Shown here one piece after another: positions 36,536-45,072 of a stretch of DNA of 64,000 nucleotides. Source of the stretch: Pacificimonas sp963710205 (GTDB lineage Bacteria; Pseudomonadota; Alphaproteobacteria; Sphingomonadales; Sphingomonadaceae); the NCBI GenBank assembly GCA_963710205.1, contig CAVPZG010000007.1:215413-279412 (forward strand), given 5' to 3'. The position numbers and the translations under genes were made by a program. The notes under the pieces are model-generated. The model was not told the origin of the DNA. It searched no databases and saw only the letters and a program-made list of their open reading frames with translations. How positions within the stretch are numbered: position 1 is the stretch's first letter; each line of letters starts with the position of its first letter.

Positions 36536-37444
36536 TTGTCCGAAACGCCCGAAGTCGTCCTTCATGATTATCCGCATTCACCGTTCGCACAGGTCATCCG
36601 TCTCGCGCTAGGTTTGAAGGGGCTCTCGTGGAAGTCCGTGCAACAGCCCAACATCGCACCAAAACCGGACCTTTCGGCGCTGACTGGCGGTTATGAACGC
36701 ATCCCGGTTCTGCAGATCGGCGCGGACATTTATTGTGATACTGCCATCATTATCGAGGCGCTGGAGGCCTATCAGCCCGAACCCAGCCTTTACCCGCAGC
36801 CGCTCGGCTTTGCGGGCCGCCTGATCGCTTCGTGGTCGGGATCCAGCTGGTTCATGCCGAGCGTCGGTGTGGCTCTTGGCAGCAATCCCGATGTCGTCCC
36901 GCCGGAATTCTGGGAGGATCGCAAGACGCGTTTCGGCATGGACCCGGAGACGTTCCTGCCGATGGTTCCGCATCTCGCCTCGCAATTCGCGGCCGGCGCA
37001 AACCTCCTGGCACAGGCACTGTCCGATGGCCGCAGCTTCATTGGCGGCGATCAGGCGGGCCATGCCGATTTCGCGCTTTACATGAACATTCGTTTTGTGG
37101 GTTTCGCGGGACACAAGCCCACCGACTTCGGCAAGGGCATCGCGGCCTGGTATGACCGCGTTGCGGCTATCGGCGACGGCACACATGAGGACTGGACGAC
37201 AGAACAGGCCATTGCTCACGCCGCGGCCATTACGCCGGTCCAGGATTTTGCCATTGCGCCCGATCGTGGATTCAGCGCAGGCGATACCGTCAGTGTGAAA
37301 ACGGAATCTCCTGATCGCGCCGCCGTATCAGGCACACTCATTGGACTGGACGATCGTCGTATCACGATCGCCCGCGACGACAATCGCGCTGGCCGCGTTC
37401 ACGTGCATTTCCCGCGTTTGGGTCAGGTGATCCTGCCAGGGTAG
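36536..37444 (+). CDS. Glutathione S-transferase family protein with extra C-terminal beta-rich domain
   Basis: The N-terminal thioredoxin-fold part (VVLHDYPHSPFAQVIRLALGLKGLSWKSVQQPNIAPKPDLSALTGGYERIPVLQIGADIYCDTAIIIEALE) is GST-like, with cis-Pro in RIPVLQ and the D-T/S glutathione contact in CDTAII. An all-helical GST domain follows. The last ~70 residues (DFAIAPDRGFSAGDTVSVKTE...GRVHVHFPRLGQVILPG) form a separate beta-rich module not found in standard GSTs. TTG at 36536 is preferred because AGGAG ends eight bases before it; an ATG at 36512 would overlap argJ. Possibly co-transcribed with argJ; substrate unknown. Confidence 0.82.
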   Translation: MSETPEVVLHDYPHSPFAQVIRLALGLKGLSWKSVQQPNIAPKPDLSALTGGYERIPVLQIGADIYCDTAIIIEALEAYQPEPSLYPQPLGFAGRLIASWSGSSWFMPSVGVALGSNPDVVPPEFWEDRKTRFGMDPETFLPMVPHLASQFAAGANLLAQALSDGRSFIGGDQAGHADFALYMNIRFVGFAGHKPTDFGKGIAAWYDRVAAIGDGTHEDWTTEQAIAHAAAITPVQDFAIAPDRGFSAGDTVSVKTESPDRAAVSGTLIGLDDRRITIARDDNRAGRVHVHFPRLGQVILPG

Positions 37445-37464
37445 CTTCTGCAAACAGGCAGATT

Positions 37465-37478
37465 TCCTACGCGTAGGA
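37465..37478. repeat. Perfect 14-bp palindrome between convergent genes
   Basis: TCCTACGCGTAGGA reads the same on both strands and lies in the 41-bp gap between the convergent GST and metH genes. There is no T-run next to it, so it is not a clear terminator. It could be a protein-binding site or chance. Confidence 0.35.
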
Positions 37479-37485
37479 CTGTGGT

Positions 37486-40098
37486 CTACAGGTTAGGCCG
37501 CAGCCACCGCTCCGCTTCCTCTACCGCGATCCCGCGCCGCGCCGCATAATCTTCCAGTTGGTCCCGCCCGATCCGTGAAACGCCGAAATACTGGCTGTCG
37601 GGGTGCGCGAAATAAAGCCCCGAAACGGACGAGGCGGGCAGCATCGCCATGGATTCCGTCAGGCTGACCCCGGTCGCCGCCGTGGCACCCAGAATATCGA
37701 ACAGGATTGGTTTCAGCGTATGGTCCGGACAGGCCGGATATCCTGGCGCCGGACGGATACCGCGATAACGTTCCTTGACGATATCCGCATCCGACAGATC
37801 CTCGTCCGGCGCATAGCCCCACAATTCGCGCCTTGTGCGGGCGTGCAGATATTCCGCGAACGCCTCGGCCAGCCGGTCGGCCAGCGCCTTTAGCAGGATG
37901 TCGGAATAATCGTCATTGCCAGCCTTGAACCGCGTTGAATAGGGCTCGACACCGCTGCCCGATGTCACGCAGAACGCGCCCATCCAGTCGCCATCGGGCT
38001 TGATGAAGTCCGCAAGGCACATGTTCGCTCGCCCCTCACGCTTCACCATTTGCTGGCGCAGCATTGGCAGCCGCGCGATCTCGTTGGTGCGCGCTTCGTC
38101 CGCAAAGACCCGAATATCGTCTCCGTCGCGCAGTACCGGCCAAAATCCGGCAACCCCGCGGGGTCGCAGCCAATCCTCGGTCTCCATCCTGTCAAGCATG
38201 GCCTGCGCGTCGGCAAACAGCGAGCGCGCGCTTTCGCCAACCAAATCATCCTCAAGAATGGCCGGATAATTGCCGTGCAGTTCCCATGACCGAAAGAAGG
38301 GCGTCCAGTCGATCCAGGACCGCAGCATGCGCACGGTTACGTCGTCGACTTCCCACGGGCCCAGGTTTTTCGGGCGGGGAGGCGCATAATGTGAAAAGTC
38401 GATCTTGAACGCATTTGCCCGCGCGGTTTCCAATTCGCAAAGCTTCGACTCACCCTTGCTGGCGCGGTCCGCGCGAATCTTTTGATACTGCGCGCGCGTC
38501 TCGGCGATCAGCGTGGTTCCCCCCTCGCCATCCGAGGTCAGCGCACTCGCCACGCCGACCGCGCGGCTGGCATCCAGAACATGCAGCGTCGGCCCTGTGT
38601 AGGCTTGTTCGATTTTCAGCGCGGTATGCACCTTCGAAGTGGTCGCACCGCCGATCAGGAGCGGTATGGTCATTCCCGCTTTCTGCATTTCCTCGGCTAC
38701 GGTGACCATCTCGTCGAGGGAGGGCGTGATCAGCCCTGACAGGCCAATGATATCCGCGTCGTGATCGTTCGCTGCCTTCAGGATATCCTGCCACGGCACC
38801 ATGACACCCAGATCGATAATCTCGAAATTGTTACACTGCAGAACGACGCCGACGATATTTTTGCCAATATCGTGAACGTCGCCTTTCACAGTCGCCATGA
38901 CGATCCGGCCCTTCGCCCGGGCGCCTTCCTCCTTCTCTTCCTCGATGAAGGGAATCAGGTGTGCGACAGCTTTTTTCATTACGCGCGCCGACTTTACCAC
39001 CTGCGGCAGGAACATCTTGCCCGATCCGAACAGATCGCCGACGACGTTCATACCATCCATCAGCGGTCCTTCGATCACATGGATTGGCTTGTCAGCGGAT
39101 TGGCGCGCCTCTTCCGTATCCTCGACGACAAACTCATCGATGCCCTTTACGAGTGCGTGGGAAAGACGTTTCTCGACCGGCAGATCGCGCCACGCCATAT
39201 CCTTCACCAGTGTCTTCGCCGCGCCGCCCTTGTAGCGTTCGGCAAGTTCCAGCAGGCGATCCGTGGCATCGTCCCGCCGGTTGAGAACGACATCCTCGGC
39301 CGCCTCTCGTAATTCCGTGTCGATATCGTCGTAGATATCGAGCTGCCCCGCATTGACGATGGCCATGTCCAGGCCTGCTGGAATGGCATGATAAAGGAAG
39401 ACGCTGTGCATCGCGCGGCGCACCGGTTCGTTGCCGCGGAAGGAAAAGCTCAGGTTGGAGAGCCCACCGGAAATTTTGACATGCGGGCAGCGCCTTTTGA
39501 TTTCACGCGTTGCCTCGATAAAATCGACACCGTAGTTATTGTGCTCTTCGATGCCCGTTGCCACTGCGAATATATTCGGATCGAAGATAATGTCTTCGGC
39601 GGGAAAGCCGTCAGCGATCAATAGCTTGTAAGCCCGCTCGCAAATCTCGATCTTGCGCGCCGCCGTGTCGGCTTGGCCGACCTCGTCGAAGGCCATGACG
39701 ATGGCGGCCGCACCGTAGCGCCGCACCTTGCGCGCCGCCTCAAGAAACGCCGTCTCACCTTCCTTCATACTGATGGAATTGACGACCGCCTTGCCCGCCA
39801 CACAGCGCAGCCCGGCTTCGATGACCTCCCATTTCGATGAATCAATCATCACCGGCACACGCGCAATGTCGGGTTCGGCCGCGATCAGCTTCAGAAATGT
39901 CTCCATGGCGTCGACCGCGTCCAGCAGGCCCTCATCCATGTTGACGTCGATGATCTGCGCGCCGTTTTCGACTTGCTGCCGCGCAACCTCGACAGCGGCA
40001 TCATAGTCGCCGCCCATGATCAGCGTCTTGAAGCGAGCCGATCCCGTAACATTTGTCCGCTCGCCGACGTTGATGAAATTCGTCGCGGAAGAGGTCAT
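37486..40098 (-). CDS. metH: Cobalamin-dependent methionine synthase, C-terminal polypeptide (folate, B12 and activation domains)
   Basis: The 870-residue protein corresponds to MetH without its homocysteine domain. Pterin/folate-binding barrel: FINVGERTNVTGSARF...GAQIIDVNMDEGLLD (1-270). Cap and B12-binding domain: VKGDVHDIGKNIVGVVLQCNNFEIIDLGVMVP with the DxHxxG cobalt-ligand His, then IGLSGLITPSLDEMV. Activation domain: RxPxPGYPACPDHT (RGIRPAPGYPACPDHTLK) for S-adenosylmethionine. It overlaps the gene for the homocysteine part by four bases (ATGA), so equimolar synthesis is likely. Confidence 0.95.
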   Translation of the reverse strand: MTSSATNFINVGERTNVTGSARFKTLIMGGDYDAAVEVARQQVENGAQIIDVNMDEGLLDAVDAMETFLKLIAAEPDIARVPVMIDSSKWEVIEAGLRCVAGKAVVNSISMKEGETAFLEAARKVRRYGAAAIVMAFDEVGQADTAARKIEICERAYKLLIADGFPAEDIIFDPNIFAVATGIEEHNNYGVDFIEATREIKRRCPHVKISGGLSNLSFSFRGNEPVRRAMHSVFLYHAIPAGLDMAIVNAGQLDIYDDIDTELREAAEDVVLNRRDDATDRLLELAERYKGGAAKTLVKDMAWRDLPVEKRLSHALVKGIDEFVVEDTEEARQSADKPIHVIEGPLMDGMNVVGDLFGSGKMFLPQVVKSARVMKKAVAHLIPFIEEEKEEGARAKGRIVMATVKGDVHDIGKNIVGVVLQCNNFEIIDLGVMVPWQDILKAANDHDADIIGLSGLITPSLDEMVTVAEEMQKAGMTIPLLIGGATTSKVHTALKIEQAYTGPTLHVLDASRAVGVASALTSDGEGGTTLIAETRAQYQKIRADRASKGESKLCELETARANAFKIDFSHYAPPRPKNLGPWEVDDVTVRMLRSWIDWTPFFRSWELHGNYPAILEDDLVGESARSLFADAQAMLDRMETEDWLRPRGVAGFWPVLRDGDDIRVFADEARTNEIARLPMLRQQMVKREGRANMCLADFIKPDGDWMGAFCVTSGSGVEPYSTRFKAGNDDYSDILLKALADRLAEAFAEYLHARTRRELWGYAPDEDLSDADIVKERYRGIRPAPGYPACPDHTLKPILFDILGATAATGVSLTESMAMLPASSVSGLYFAHPDSQYFGVSRIGRDQLEDYAARRGIAVEEAERWLRPNL

Positions 40099-41135
40099 GC
40101 CGCCACCGTGAAAGGCTCAAGGCCGGACAGTCGCATCGCCGCCGCCGCCGGCCGCACTTCGCGCGGCGCGATCCCGTCCACCGCCGCCTTCATCGCGGCG
40201 ATATGTTCAGGGGTCGTGCCGCAGCAGCCGCCAAGTGCGTTGACATAACCCTGCTCGGCCCATGCGCGCGTCAGCTTCGCGGTCGTTTCCGCCGCCTCGT
40301 CATATTCGCCCATTTCGTTCGGGAGGCCCGCATTGGGATAGACCATGACCGGCACATCCGCGATTTTGGCCAGTGCCGCGACATGCGGGCGCAGTTCGGT
40401 CGCGCCGAAAGAACAGTTCAGTCCAATCGTCAGCGGCCTGACATGCCGGACGGAATACCAGAAGGCCTCGACGGTCTGCCCGCTCAGGTTACGGCCTGCC
40501 ATGTCGGTCAGGGTCATCGAAAGCATCATCGGCAGATCGCGGCCCAGATCGTCGCCCGCCTCCATCACGGCCATCGCCGCAGCCTTCGCGTTCAGTGTAT
40601 CGAACACCGTCTCGATGAGGATGATGTCGACACCGCCCTCGACAAGGGCATCGATCTGCTCGCGGTAGACCGCCTTCACGCCGTCAAACTCGACTTCGCG
40701 GTAGCCGGGATTGTTGACGTCGGGGGAAATGCTGAGCGTCTTGTTGGTCGGCCCGATTGCGCCGCAGATAAAGCGCCGCCTGCCATCGCCGCGCGCATCC
40801 ACCGCCGCGCGCAACACGCGCGCCGCGGCCCGGTTGATGTCGCCCACCAGATGCGCGGCGTCATAGTCGCCCTGCGAGATCTTCGTGGCGTTGAACGTGT
40901 TGGTGGCGAGTATGTCCGCGCCCGCGTCCAGATACGCATCGGCGATCTCGCGGATCAGTGCCGGCCGCGTCAGGTTCAGAAGATCGTTATTGCCCTTCTG
41001 GTCCGCCGTCAGGCCGCTGTCGCCCTTGTAATCGGCCTCTGTCAGCCTTCGCTTCTGGATTGCCGTTCCGTAGGGGCCGTCCTTGATGAGGATGCGCGTC
41101 TTCACGAGCGCATTGAAATCGTCTCTCACGCTCAT
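40095..41135 (-). CDS. metH: Methionine synthase N-terminal polypeptide (homocysteine S-methyltransferase domain)
   Basis: The 346-residue protein is the homocysteine-binding barrel of MetH encoded as its own gene. The N-terminal ILIKDGPYGTAIQ and the zinc-binding motifs IGLNCSFGATE (first Cys) and GGCCGTTPEHI (two further Cys) are intact. The start at ATG 41135 overlaps the metF stop by four bases; the frame is open further but not conserved. Together with the downstream polypeptide it reconstitutes methyl transfer from methyltetrahydrofolate to homocysteine. Confidence 0.95.
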   Translation of the reverse strand: MSVRDDFNALVKTRILIKDGPYGTAIQKRRLTEADYKGDSGLTADQKGNNDLLNLTRPALIREIADAYLDAGADILATNTFNATKISQGDYDAAHLVGDINRAAARVLRAAVDARGDGRRRFICGAIGPTNKTLSISPDVNNPGYREVEFDGVKAVYREQIDALVEGGVDIILIETVFDTLNAKAAAMAVMEAGDDLGRDLPMMLSMTLTDMAGRNLSGQTVEAFWYSVRHVRPLTIGLNCSFGATELRPHVAALAKIADVPVMVYPNAGLPNEMGEYDEAAETTAKLTRAWAEQGYVNALGGCCGTTPEHIAAMKAAVDGIAPREVRPAAAAMRLSGLEPFTVAA

Positions 41136-42058
41136 GTGACCGGCCTCAATCCCAGCATGTGGCAGATGGCATAGCTCAGTTCCGCCCGGTTCAAGGTGTA
41201 GAAATGAAAATCGCGAACACCGCCCGCGTAAAGCCGCCTGCACATCTCCGCCGCCACCGTCGCCGCGACCAGTTTTCGCGCGTCGGGCTTGTCGTCCAGC
41301 CCCTCGAACAGCCGCGCCAGCCAGCCGGGCAGTTCCGTTCCGTTCATGGCCGCGAACTTCTTCGTCTGACTGAAATTCGACACCGGCAGTATCCCCGGAA
41401 GGATCGGCGCGGAAATCCCGTGTGCCGCCGCCGCGTCGCGAAAGCGGAAAAACGCCTCGGCGGAAAAGAAGAATTGCGAGATCGCCTGGGAGGCGCCCGC
41501 ATCAAGCTTGCGTTTCAGATTGTCGAGATCGGCTGACAATGTTCCCGATTCCGGATGCGTTTCGGGATAGGCAGCGACGGAAATCTGAAAATCCGCCACG
41601 CGCTTCAGACCCGCCACGAGACTGGCGGCGCAGTCATAGCCATCGGGGTGGGCGGAAAAGACCTCGCCCTCACGCGGCGGATCGCCCCGCAGCGCGACGA
41701 TATGCCTGACACCGGCATCCCAGTAGTTTTGCGCGACCTCGGCAATCTCTTCCCGGCTGGCATCGACGCAGGTGAGATGGGCGGCGGGCGTCAGCGACGT
41801 CTCCCGCACAATTCGCGCCACGGTTGCATGGGTGCGGTCCCGCGTCGACCCGCCCGCACCATAGGTGACGCTGACAAATTTCGGCCTGAGCGGTTCCAGC
41901 GTCTTGATCGAGGACCACAGCACTTCTTCCATCCTGTCACTGGCAGGCGGAAAAAACTCGAACGACACGTCGATATCGCCGGCCATGTCGGCGAACATCG
42001 GGCTGGCATGGGCGCGCGCCTGTGCCGGGGGTTCATTCGGGACGCCATCGTTCGTCAT
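41132..42058 (-). CDS. metF: 5,10-methylenetetrahydrofolate reductase
   Basis: This FAD enzyme makes 5-methyltetrahydrofolate, the methyl donor for the adjacent MetH. Key segments are DVSFEFFPPAS (catalytic Glu region), VTYGAGGSTRDRTHATVARI, HLTCVDASREEI, GVRHIVALRGDPP and DAGASQAISQFFFSAEAFFRF. Length 308 residues. It overlaps both neighbours by four bases (ATGA), so the whole ArsR-methyltransferase/metF/metH set is one tightly coupled operon. Confidence 0.96.
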   Translation of the reverse strand: MTNDGVPNEPPAQARAHASPMFADMAGDIDVSFEFFPPASDRMEEVLWSSIKTLEPLRPKFVSVTYGAGGSTRDRTHATVARIVRETSLTPAAHLTCVDASREEIAEVAQNYWDAGVRHIVALRGDPPREGEVFSAHPDGYDCAASLVAGLKRVADFQISVAAYPETHPESGTLSADLDNLKRKLDAGASQAISQFFFSAEAFFRFRDAAAAHGISAPILPGILPVSNFSQTKKFAAMNGTELPGWLARLFEGLDDKPDARKLVAATVAAEMCRRLYAGGVRDFHFYTLNRAELSYAICHMLGLRPVT

Positions 42059-42987
42059 GCCGCAACCTCTTTCAGTTCAGGCCGCTTTTCGCCCAGCCAG
42101 ATCGTCACGGTCAGCGGCCCTTCCAGATGCTCTAAGGTGCGCGGCGTCAGACCGGCCCTTGCGAGCCAGTCCGTGACCACCGTGTCGGCAAAGCCCAGCC
42201 GCACATGCGCGTGGTCGCGCCGCATATCCTCCCGGTCATGCGGCGCAAAATCCGCGATCAGCAACCGGCCGCCGGGCGCGAGCACACGCGCCGCCTCCAC
42301 AATCGCCAGGTCCGGGCGTTCGGCGAAGTGCAGCACATGATGCAGCAATACCGTATCGACACTGCCATCGGCGGCAGGCAGCGCGAACATGTCACCCTGC
42401 CGAACGGGACAGTCACCGAGGCCGGCCGCTTCCAGCTTGCCCCGCGCGACCCGCAGCATTTCCGCGCTGCGGTCGATTCCCACCGCATGGGCCGCGTGCG
42501 GTGCAAGCAGCTCGAGCATCCGCCCCGTGCCCGTTCCGATATCCATCAGGCTGCCCAAGGGTCGGCGCCCCAGCAGCTTCAATATGGCCGCTTCGACTTC
42601 GCTATCCGCGACATGCAGGCTGCGAATGCGGTCCCAGTCCGCCGCGTGGCTGGCGAAATATGCCTCAGCAGCCGTGACGCGCTCCGCGCGCACGGCATCC
42701 AGTTTCGCCAGATCCCCGGCCAGTTCGTCACCCCCGTCGAGGAGCGCGCCGACATCGCCCGCCAGCCCGCCCCGCATGAAGCCGACAAAAGTCCAGCTGC
42801 CTTCCTTGCGCCTTGCCACAAGTCCCGCGTCGGCCAGGATCTTCACATGGCGCGACACGCGCGGCTGCGACTGTTCCAGCACGTCCGCCAGTTCACCCAC
42901 GGTCAGTTCCATGTGCCGCGCCAGTCGCGCGATCCTGAGCCGCGTCGGGTCGGCAAGCGCCCGGAACATATCGATAAGCGAGGTCAT
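42055..42987 (-). CDS. ArsR-family regulator fused to a SAM-dependent methyltransferase domain (SahR-like)
   Basis: Residues 1-90 are a winged helix of ArsR type (MFRALADPTRLRIARLARHMELTVGELADVLEQSQPRVSRHVKILADAGLVARRKEGSWTF). Residues about 145-310 are a class I methyltransferase: LMDIGTGTGRMLELLAPHAAHAVGIDRS (motif I), DTVLLHHVLHFAERPD, LAPGGRLLIADF. The methyltransferase part probably senses SAM or SAH. It heads the metF-metH operon and a 22-bp perfect palindrome lies ten bases before its ATG, so autoregulation is very likely. ATG 42987 is preferred over 42999, which lies inside the palindrome. Confidence 0.85.
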   Translation of the reverse strand: MTSLIDMFRALADPTRLRIARLARHMELTVGELADVLEQSQPRVSRHVKILADAGLVARRKEGSWTFVGFMRGGLAGDVGALLDGGDELAGDLAKLDAVRAERVTAAEAYFASHAADWDRIRSLHVADSEVEAAILKLLGRRPLGSLMDIGTGTGRMLELLAPHAAHAVGIDRSAEMLRVARGKLEAAGLGDCPVRQGDMFALPAADGSVDTVLLHHVLHFAERPDLAIVEAARVLAPGGRLLIADFAPHDREDMRRDHAHVRLGFADTVVTDWLARAGLTPRTLEHLEGPLTVTIWLGEKRPELKEVAA

Positions 42988-42996
42988 CCATGAACC

Positions 42997-43018
42997 CATA
43001 TAAAGATATCTTTATATG
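42997..43018. promoter_or_regulatory. 22-bp perfect palindrome, probable operator of the methionine-cycle operon
   Basis: The half-site is CATATAAAGAT followed directly by its exact reverse complement. It is AT-rich within GC-rich surroundings and sits 10 to 31 bases upstream of the ArsR-methyltransferase start. Size and symmetry fit an ArsR-family dimer site, and the sequence resembles the motif I associate with SahR-type regulators of the SAM cycle. Confidence 0.8.
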
Positions 43019-43104
43019 TCAATCTGGCATTCCGCGTCGCAGCGGGTTTCCCGCCGCTGCGCTTCCGGCTAAATGAGTGTACCGACATTCGAAAGTACCC
43101 AGTC

Positions 43105-43911
43105 ATGCGTCATCTCCGCCTCCTCCCTATCCTCGCGCTTACCGCCGCCTGCGCGACAACGCCGTCCGGCTACAGGGAGGGAGACAGCCTGGAGAGCTTC
43201 AACCGCAAGATGTTCAGTTTCAACAACGCCGTTGACGGCGCCGTCCTGAAACCCGTCGCCCAGGGTTACCGCGCCGTGGTTCCGAAACCCGCGCGCACCG
43301 GCGTCACCAACGCACTCGACAATGTCGACGAACCGCTCAGCTTCATCAACGCCCTCCTGCAGGGCAAGATCAAGCGCGCCTTCCGCGCCGTCGACCGCCT
43401 GGCCATCAATTCAACCTATGGATTCCTCGGCACGACCGACCGCGCCGCGGAGCTTGGCCTGGAACGGCAGGAGGAGGATTTCGGCCAGACCCTCGCCGTC
43501 TGGGGCGTTGGCTCGGGGCCCTATATCGTGCTCCCTATTCTTGGCCCCTCGTCGCTGCGCGATGCTGCGGGCTTCGGTGTCGACACCGTCACCGATCCCT
43601 GGAACCGGTTCCAGAACCGCACGCTGGAGCTCAGCAGCACGGAGCGCTATGGCGTCACCGCCGGCGAGGTCATCGAGCTTCGTGCCCGCCTGATCGACAC
43701 GGCCGATCCTGTCCTGGCCAACGCCCTTGATCCCTATGCGACGCTGAAATCAGCCTATGTTCAATCGCGCCTGCAGGAGATTCACGACGGCAACGTCCCG
43801 GCCAATGCGGATGCCCTGCAGGAAATGGAGGATTTCGAACCATCGGACGATTTCTTTGCCGATGACGATCCCGCGCTGACCGAATCCGAAGCGCCGCAGC
43901 CGAACGACTAG
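43105..43911 (+). CDS. mlaA: MlaA (VacJ) family outer-membrane lipoprotein
   Basis: MlaA removes phospholipid from the outer leaflet of the outer membrane and passes it to the Mla pathway. The lipobox is LTAAC (Cys about residue 16). The conserved core ESFNRKMFSFNNAVDGAVLKPVAQGYRAVVP...GFLGTTDRAAELGLERQEEDFGQTLAVWGVGSGPYIVLPILGPSSLRDAAG is fully present. The C-terminus is acidic (FEPSDDFFADDDPALTESEAPQ). No other mla gene is in the window. Confidence 0.93.
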   Translation: MRHLRLLPILALTAACATTPSGYREGDSLESFNRKMFSFNNAVDGAVLKPVAQGYRAVVPKPARTGVTNALDNVDEPLSFINALLQGKIKRAFRAVDRLAINSTYGFLGTTDRAAELGLERQEEDFGQTLAVWGVGSGPYIVLPILGPSSLRDAAGFGVDTVTDPWNRFQNRTLELSSTERYGVTAGEVIELRARLIDTADPVLANALDPYATLKSAYVQSRLQEIHDGNVPANADALQEMEDFEPSDDFFADDDPALTESEAPQPND

Positions 43912-43921
43912 GTTCCGGACC

Positions 43922-44545
43922 CTAAAGCGGCTTCACCGCCACGGCCTGCGCGATCGGAAAGAGCGCGCTGAAGGGAAATGCCCGCTCGCGTTCCAGCGGG
44001 ACCTCGCCCAGCTCCAGTCCCGCGGCCCGGATGAGCGCAGGCGTGTCGCGGTCCAGATTGCAGCCGACGCCGATCACCTTCTGCACGGGATTGAGCCTGC
44101 GCTGCCACCGCGCCACCCTGGCATGATCCGACAGCACATGCTCCATGAAATGAAAGGCACCGTTCGGTTTCAGCACCCGCCGCACTTCGGAGAGGACTTT
44201 CGCCGGATCGCTCACGCTGCATAAGGTGAGGCTGCAGACGACATGGTCCATACTGCCATCGTCCACCGGCAGGTTTTCACCTGCGAGCGCCATGAGCCGG
44301 ATCGGCACGGCGGCGGCGGCGATACGGGATTTCGCGCTGTCGTTCATCCCTTCCGAGGGTTCAACGGCAACAAGCTCGGTCACGGCGTTCCCATAGAAGC
44401 GCGCGGAAAGTCCTGTTCCAAAACCGATTTCGAGAACACGCCCGGAGACATTTTCGACGAGGCGACGCCGACGGTCCTGAATCTCCGGCGCGCGCATGGC
44501 ACGGTCGCAAATCGCCGGAAACAGTGTCTCGCGGTAAAATCGCAT
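43922..44545 (-). CDS. Class I SAM-dependent methyltransferase
   Basis: The 207-residue protein has VLEIGFGTGLSARFY (motif I, SAM-binding), VAVEPSEGM (acidic residue after beta-2), ENLPVDDGSMDHVVCSLTLCSV and VLKPNGAFHFMEHV. The last, with MEHV, recalls phosphatidylethanolamine or thiol methyltransferase-like families. ATG 44545 is chosen because GGAAGGGG precedes it; the frame is open far upstream across the divergent lipoprotein and is not coding there. Substrate unknown. Convergent with mlaA. Confidence 0.85.
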   Translation of the reverse strand: MRFYRETLFPAICDRAMRAPEIQDRRRRLVENVSGRVLEIGFGTGLSARFYGNAVTELVAVEPSEGMNDSAKSRIAAAAVPIRLMALAGENLPVDDGSMDHVVCSLTLCSVSDPAKVLSEVRRVLKPNGAFHFMEHVLSDHARVARWQRRLNPVQKVIGVGCNLDRDTPALIRAAGLELGEVPLERERAFPFSALFPIAQAVAVKPL

Positions 44546-44639
44546 GAAACCCCTTCCCTTTTGCTGCGTTGCTGGCATGATACACCGGTCTCGGCATGGA
44601 TTGCCAAGGCTAAACGAAAACGATTTTAGGGGAATATCA

Positions 44640-44963
44640 ATGACCAACCTGACCAAGGGCTTCGCCGCCGCCATGCTCGTGGCCGGACTTGGCCTCTCCG
44701 CATGCAGCGAAGGCACGCAGGCTGACACCGAAGCCGCCGTCGAAGGCGCGGGCGACGATGCCGAAATGGCCGGCCAGGCCGCCATCGACGACATGGAAGC
44801 CGGCATGGATGAAATGGGCGCCGAGCTTGACGCCATGGGTGACGAGATGGGCGCCGAATTCGACGAGATGGGCAACGAGATCGAAGGCGCTGCCGACGAG
44901 GCCGCTGCCGACGTCGATGCCGCCGCAGACGAAATGGAAGCGGACATCGAAGAAGAGATGTAA
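44640..44963 (+). CDS. Small acidic lipoprotein with helical repeats
   Basis: The 107-residue protein has a lipoprotein signal (MTNLTKGFAAAMLVAGLGLSAC). The mature part is made almost only of Ala, Asp, Glu, Met and Gly, with tandem units such as MDEMGAELDAMGDEMGAEFDEMGNEIEGAADEAAADVDAAADEMEADIEEEM. The about seven-residue period suggests a long acidic helix or coiled coil, loosely resembling Lpp-type spacer lipoproteins in layout. AGGGGA lies seven bases before the ATG. The function is unknown. A hairpin terminator follows. Confidence 0.75.
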   Translation: MTNLTKGFAAAMLVAGLGLSACSEGTQADTEAAVEGAGDDAEMAGQAAIDDMEAGMDEMGAELDAMGDEMGAEFDEMGNEIEGAADEAAADVDAAADEMEADIEEEM

Positions 44964-45000
44964 TCCGTTTCCGGTCCTTTCGGATCGAGAATAGGGGGTC

Positions 45001-45029
45001 GTCAGTCCGGTGGGACTGGCGGCCCTTTT
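45001..45029 (+). terminator. Probable terminator of the acidic lipoprotein gene
   Basis: The stem GTCAGTCC / GGACTGGC (one mismatch, G-U in RNA) with a short loop is followed by GGCCC and TTTTC. It lies 38 bases after the lipoprotein stop. The convergent transporter gene, in its restored frame, would end at 45030 beside it. Confidence 0.5.
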
Positions 45030-45072
45030 CTATTCGGCCGGTAGCGGGTCGGCCCTGATGTACGGACAGCTT

